Below, one piece after another: positions 62,565-64,000 of a stretch of 64,000 bases of DNA. Where the stretch lies: positions 1-64,000 of the forward strand of contig JAFLJS010000005.1 in NCBI GenBank assembly GCA_022712895.1, given 5' to 3'. Positions within the stretch are counted from its first letter, which is position 1. The number at the start of each line of letters is the position of its first letter. Source of the DNA: Desulfocapsa sp. Lineage in GTDB: Bacteria; Desulfobacterota; Desulfobulbia; Desulfobulbales; Desulfocapsaceae. The notes under the pieces are model-generated. The model did not search any database and was not told the DNA's origin. It saw only the letters and a program-made list of their open reading frames with translations. Made by a program: the position numbers and the translations under genes.

Positions 62565-63404
62565 AATTAACTCTTCTGTAAAAGTCATAACGCCATCATT
62601 AAGGAAAATTTTTATTACATGAATCTGCATCTCCGCAGTTCCCCAATTTTCCAAATATAAAAATTGATTATCATTGCCCATTCTGTTACTTGATGAGAGC
62701 GTCCCAACCATATACTGGGTAAAGGAGTTCTTTAAATAGAGGTCACTACTTTTTTGTAAATCAAGTCGGTGAGTGTGTCCACAAAAAACATCTTTTACTT
62801 GATGTTTCCTCACAAAATCAGTTACGTAGAAGGAACTTCGGAGCGGTTCTTTATCCATGGTCAGAATCGAATGGTGAATCAGCAGTAGGGACTTATCATA
62901 TTTAAGTTGTTTGATCTTTTGAGAAAAGCTCTTTAAAATTTCCTTTTCAACATAGCCTTCGTCTTCATAAAGAACAGTAGAATCCAAACAGATAATCAGT
63001 ACAGTTGTACTTCCAATGTTTATCAATTCAATATAATTAAGATCTGTGAAATGATCGTCCAGTCTCGTTATATCCCTCTGCAAGTACAGATATTTCTTGT
63101 CAGTACGTTCCGGGTTTAAAGGTAAAATACGCTCACTATGACTAATATATTTTTTAAAATATTCATGTGAGTGCATATTTCTTTTATCATGATTACCTGC
63201 AATAGAGATAACCTGCTCACAGTCTATACCGTTTAGAAACTGCGCCGCATCCTTGTATTCACTTTCCAGGCTATCAGATGTGTTGTCACCCGTATTAACA
63301 ACCAGATCTGGAGAATACGAGTTCAGTTTCTTCAGTAATGTTTCATCATTACCTTCCCAATGACGTGTTCCAAAATGCAAGTCGGATATATGTAAAATAT
63401 TCAC
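62562..63404 (-). CDS. calcineurin-like metallophosphoesterase
   Basis: About 280 residues, soluble. All metal-ligand blocks are present in order: ILHISDLHFGTRHW (D-x-H), LVVNTGDNTS (GD), SIAGNHDKR (GNHD), SLLLIHHSIL (H) and VFCGHTHRL (GHxH). These enzymes cut phosphodiesters such as cyclic nucleotides or nucleic acids; the substrate is open. GTG at 63404 gives the usual NILHISDLHFG beginning; a TTG at 63458 would add 18 residues. Upstream of kbl but separated by a hairpin. Confidence 0.87.
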   Translation of the reverse strand: MNILHISDLHFGTRHWEGNDETLLKKLNSYSPDLVVNTGDNTSDSLESEYKDAAQFLNGIDCEQVISIAGNHDKRNMHSHEYFKKYISHSERILPLNPERTDKKYLYLQRDITRLDDHFTDLNYIELINIGSTTVLIICLDSTVLYEDEGYVEKEILKSFSQKIKQLKYDKSLLLIHHSILTMDKEPLRSSFYVTDFVRKHQVKDVFCGHTHRLDLQKSSDLYLKNSFTQYMVGTLSSSNRMGNDNQFLYLENWGTAEMQIHVIKIFLNDGVMTFTEELI

Positions 63405-63550
63405 TTCGGTTTCTCTCTGTTCAGCGGTGATTTCAGGACTCAGACCTTTAAGATACAAGTGCCTGGGGAATATGTTATAATATTGTTTAGTTTTGATGAA
63501 TGTGTTCTATGATGCATATCAGGAGGAGTCTTCAATGTGCTTCCGGACTA

Positions 63551-64000
63551 TCAAAGTATCTGACTGAGAAACAGTTTAGTTCGCTCATGCTGTGGATTGT
63601 TGAAAAACTCACCAGGTTCATTTTCCTCTACTATTTGACCCTGATCCATTAAAATCACACGGTCTGCAACTGTCTCGGCAAAACCCATCTCATGGGTCAC
63701 CACGATCATGGTCATTCCCGTATCGGCAAGCTCAATCATCACCTCAAGAACTTCCTTGATCATCTCTGGATCAAGTGCTGAAGTTGGCTCATCGAACAAC
63801 ATAATTTTAGGATTCATACACAACGAGCGGGCGATGGCCACGCGCTGCTGCTGACCGCCAGAAAGCTGACCAGGAAATTTGTCAGCCTGTTCTGGAATTT
63901 TAACCCGTTCAAGATACTTCATAGCAAGGTCGTTGGCATCGACTTTAGGCATTTTCCTGGTCCAGATTGGCCCGAGGGTCAGATTCTCGATAATTGTCAG
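63551..64000 (-). CDS. polar amino-acid ABC transporter ATPase (3' part)
   Basis: The last 149 residues of an ATP-binding protein; the 5' part, including Walker A, lies beyond the right edge. Visible: the coupling segment [15 protein letters not shown] signature [15 protein letters not shown], Walker [16 protein letters not shown], switch histidine in [16 protein letters not shown], and [32 protein letters not shown]. The EMGFA...FFNNPQ ending is typical of GlnQ/HisP-type amino-acid transporters. Permease and binding protein should lie upstream, outside the window. Confidence 0.92.
   Translation of the reverse strand: MTIIENLTLGPIWTRKMPKVDANDLAMKYLERVKIPEQADKFPGQLSGGQQQRVAIARSLCMNPKIMLFDEPTSALDPEMIKEVLEVMIELADTGMTMIVVTHEMGFAETVADRVILMDQGQIVEENEPGEFFNNPQHERTKLFLSQIL

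Noticed and set aside
1-64000. tRNA, rRNA, tmRNA or CRISPR loci
   Set aside because: No cloverleaf core (such as GGTTCGAATCC with matching arms), rRNA signature or repeat-spacer array was recognised by eye. A covariance-model scan would be decisive.

Overview
This window looks like a chromosomal stretch of a free-living, anaerobic, Gram-negative bacterium, most likely a member of the Desulfobacterota (Desulfobulbales and relatives). That placement is inference. It rests on LPS-export genes (lptF, lptE), a Tat-exported polysulfide/thiosulfate reductase-like molybdoenzyme, many sigma-54 activators and two-component sensors, a DUF166 gene, and a ThiC-family enzyme under a cobalamin riboswitch. 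No rRNA, tRNA or CRISPR array was recognised.

Layout. 1-3600: an AT-rich accessory strip of small unrelated minus-strand genes (tyrosine-phosphatase-like, GNAT, two small membrane proteins, azoreductase), two decayed genes and two attC-like imperfect palindromes. This resembles an integron-type cassette run. 3800-12300: a lipoprotein/DUF2156 pair, glutamate dehydrogenase, a solute-binding protein overlapping a diguanylate cyclase, a secreted nuclease, and a cyclic-nucleotide-binding protein next to a receiver-less sigma-54 activator. 12400-25300: ssb, a photoproduct-lyase-like radical SAM protein with a glycosyltransferase, RNase G, an M23 peptidase, an unlisted 55-residue zinc ribbon, LptF with an extra zinc-binding tail, DUF166, two roadblock-like proteins before nnr, PilZ, and a CheB-like protein that seems catalytically dead. 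25400-30600: nadD-proA-proB-obgE, then rpmA and rplU with their own terminator. 31500-39100: mazG-like, rpsF-rpsR-DUF2232-rplI, dnaB, leuS, lptE. 39200-42800: a lone lasso-peptide B2-like protease, transketolase, dus. 42900-46740: promoter, TorD chaperone, molybdopterin catalytic subunit, four-cluster ferredoxin subunit, strong terminator. 46870-56080: a small AF1514-like protein, a sigma-54 response regulator with its sensor kinase, an EttA-type ABC-F ATPase, and a hybrid kinase with a PhnD-like binding protein. 56250-60050: ThiC-family enzyme (probably BzaF) with promoter, cobalamin riboswitch and terminator, then uvrC and a [2Fe-2S] protein. 60220-64000: tdh-kbl threonine degradation, a metallophosphoesterase, and the 3' part of a polar amino-acid ABC ATPase.

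Threads. Five intergenic sites carry pieces of one repeat family, whose fullest copy contains a 56-bp near-perfect palindrome. Several sensors are paired with orphan periplasmic binding proteins. The best single lead is the B12-riboswitch-controlled ThiC homologue, which points to anaerobic synthesis of the cobamide lower ligand rather than thiamin synthesis.
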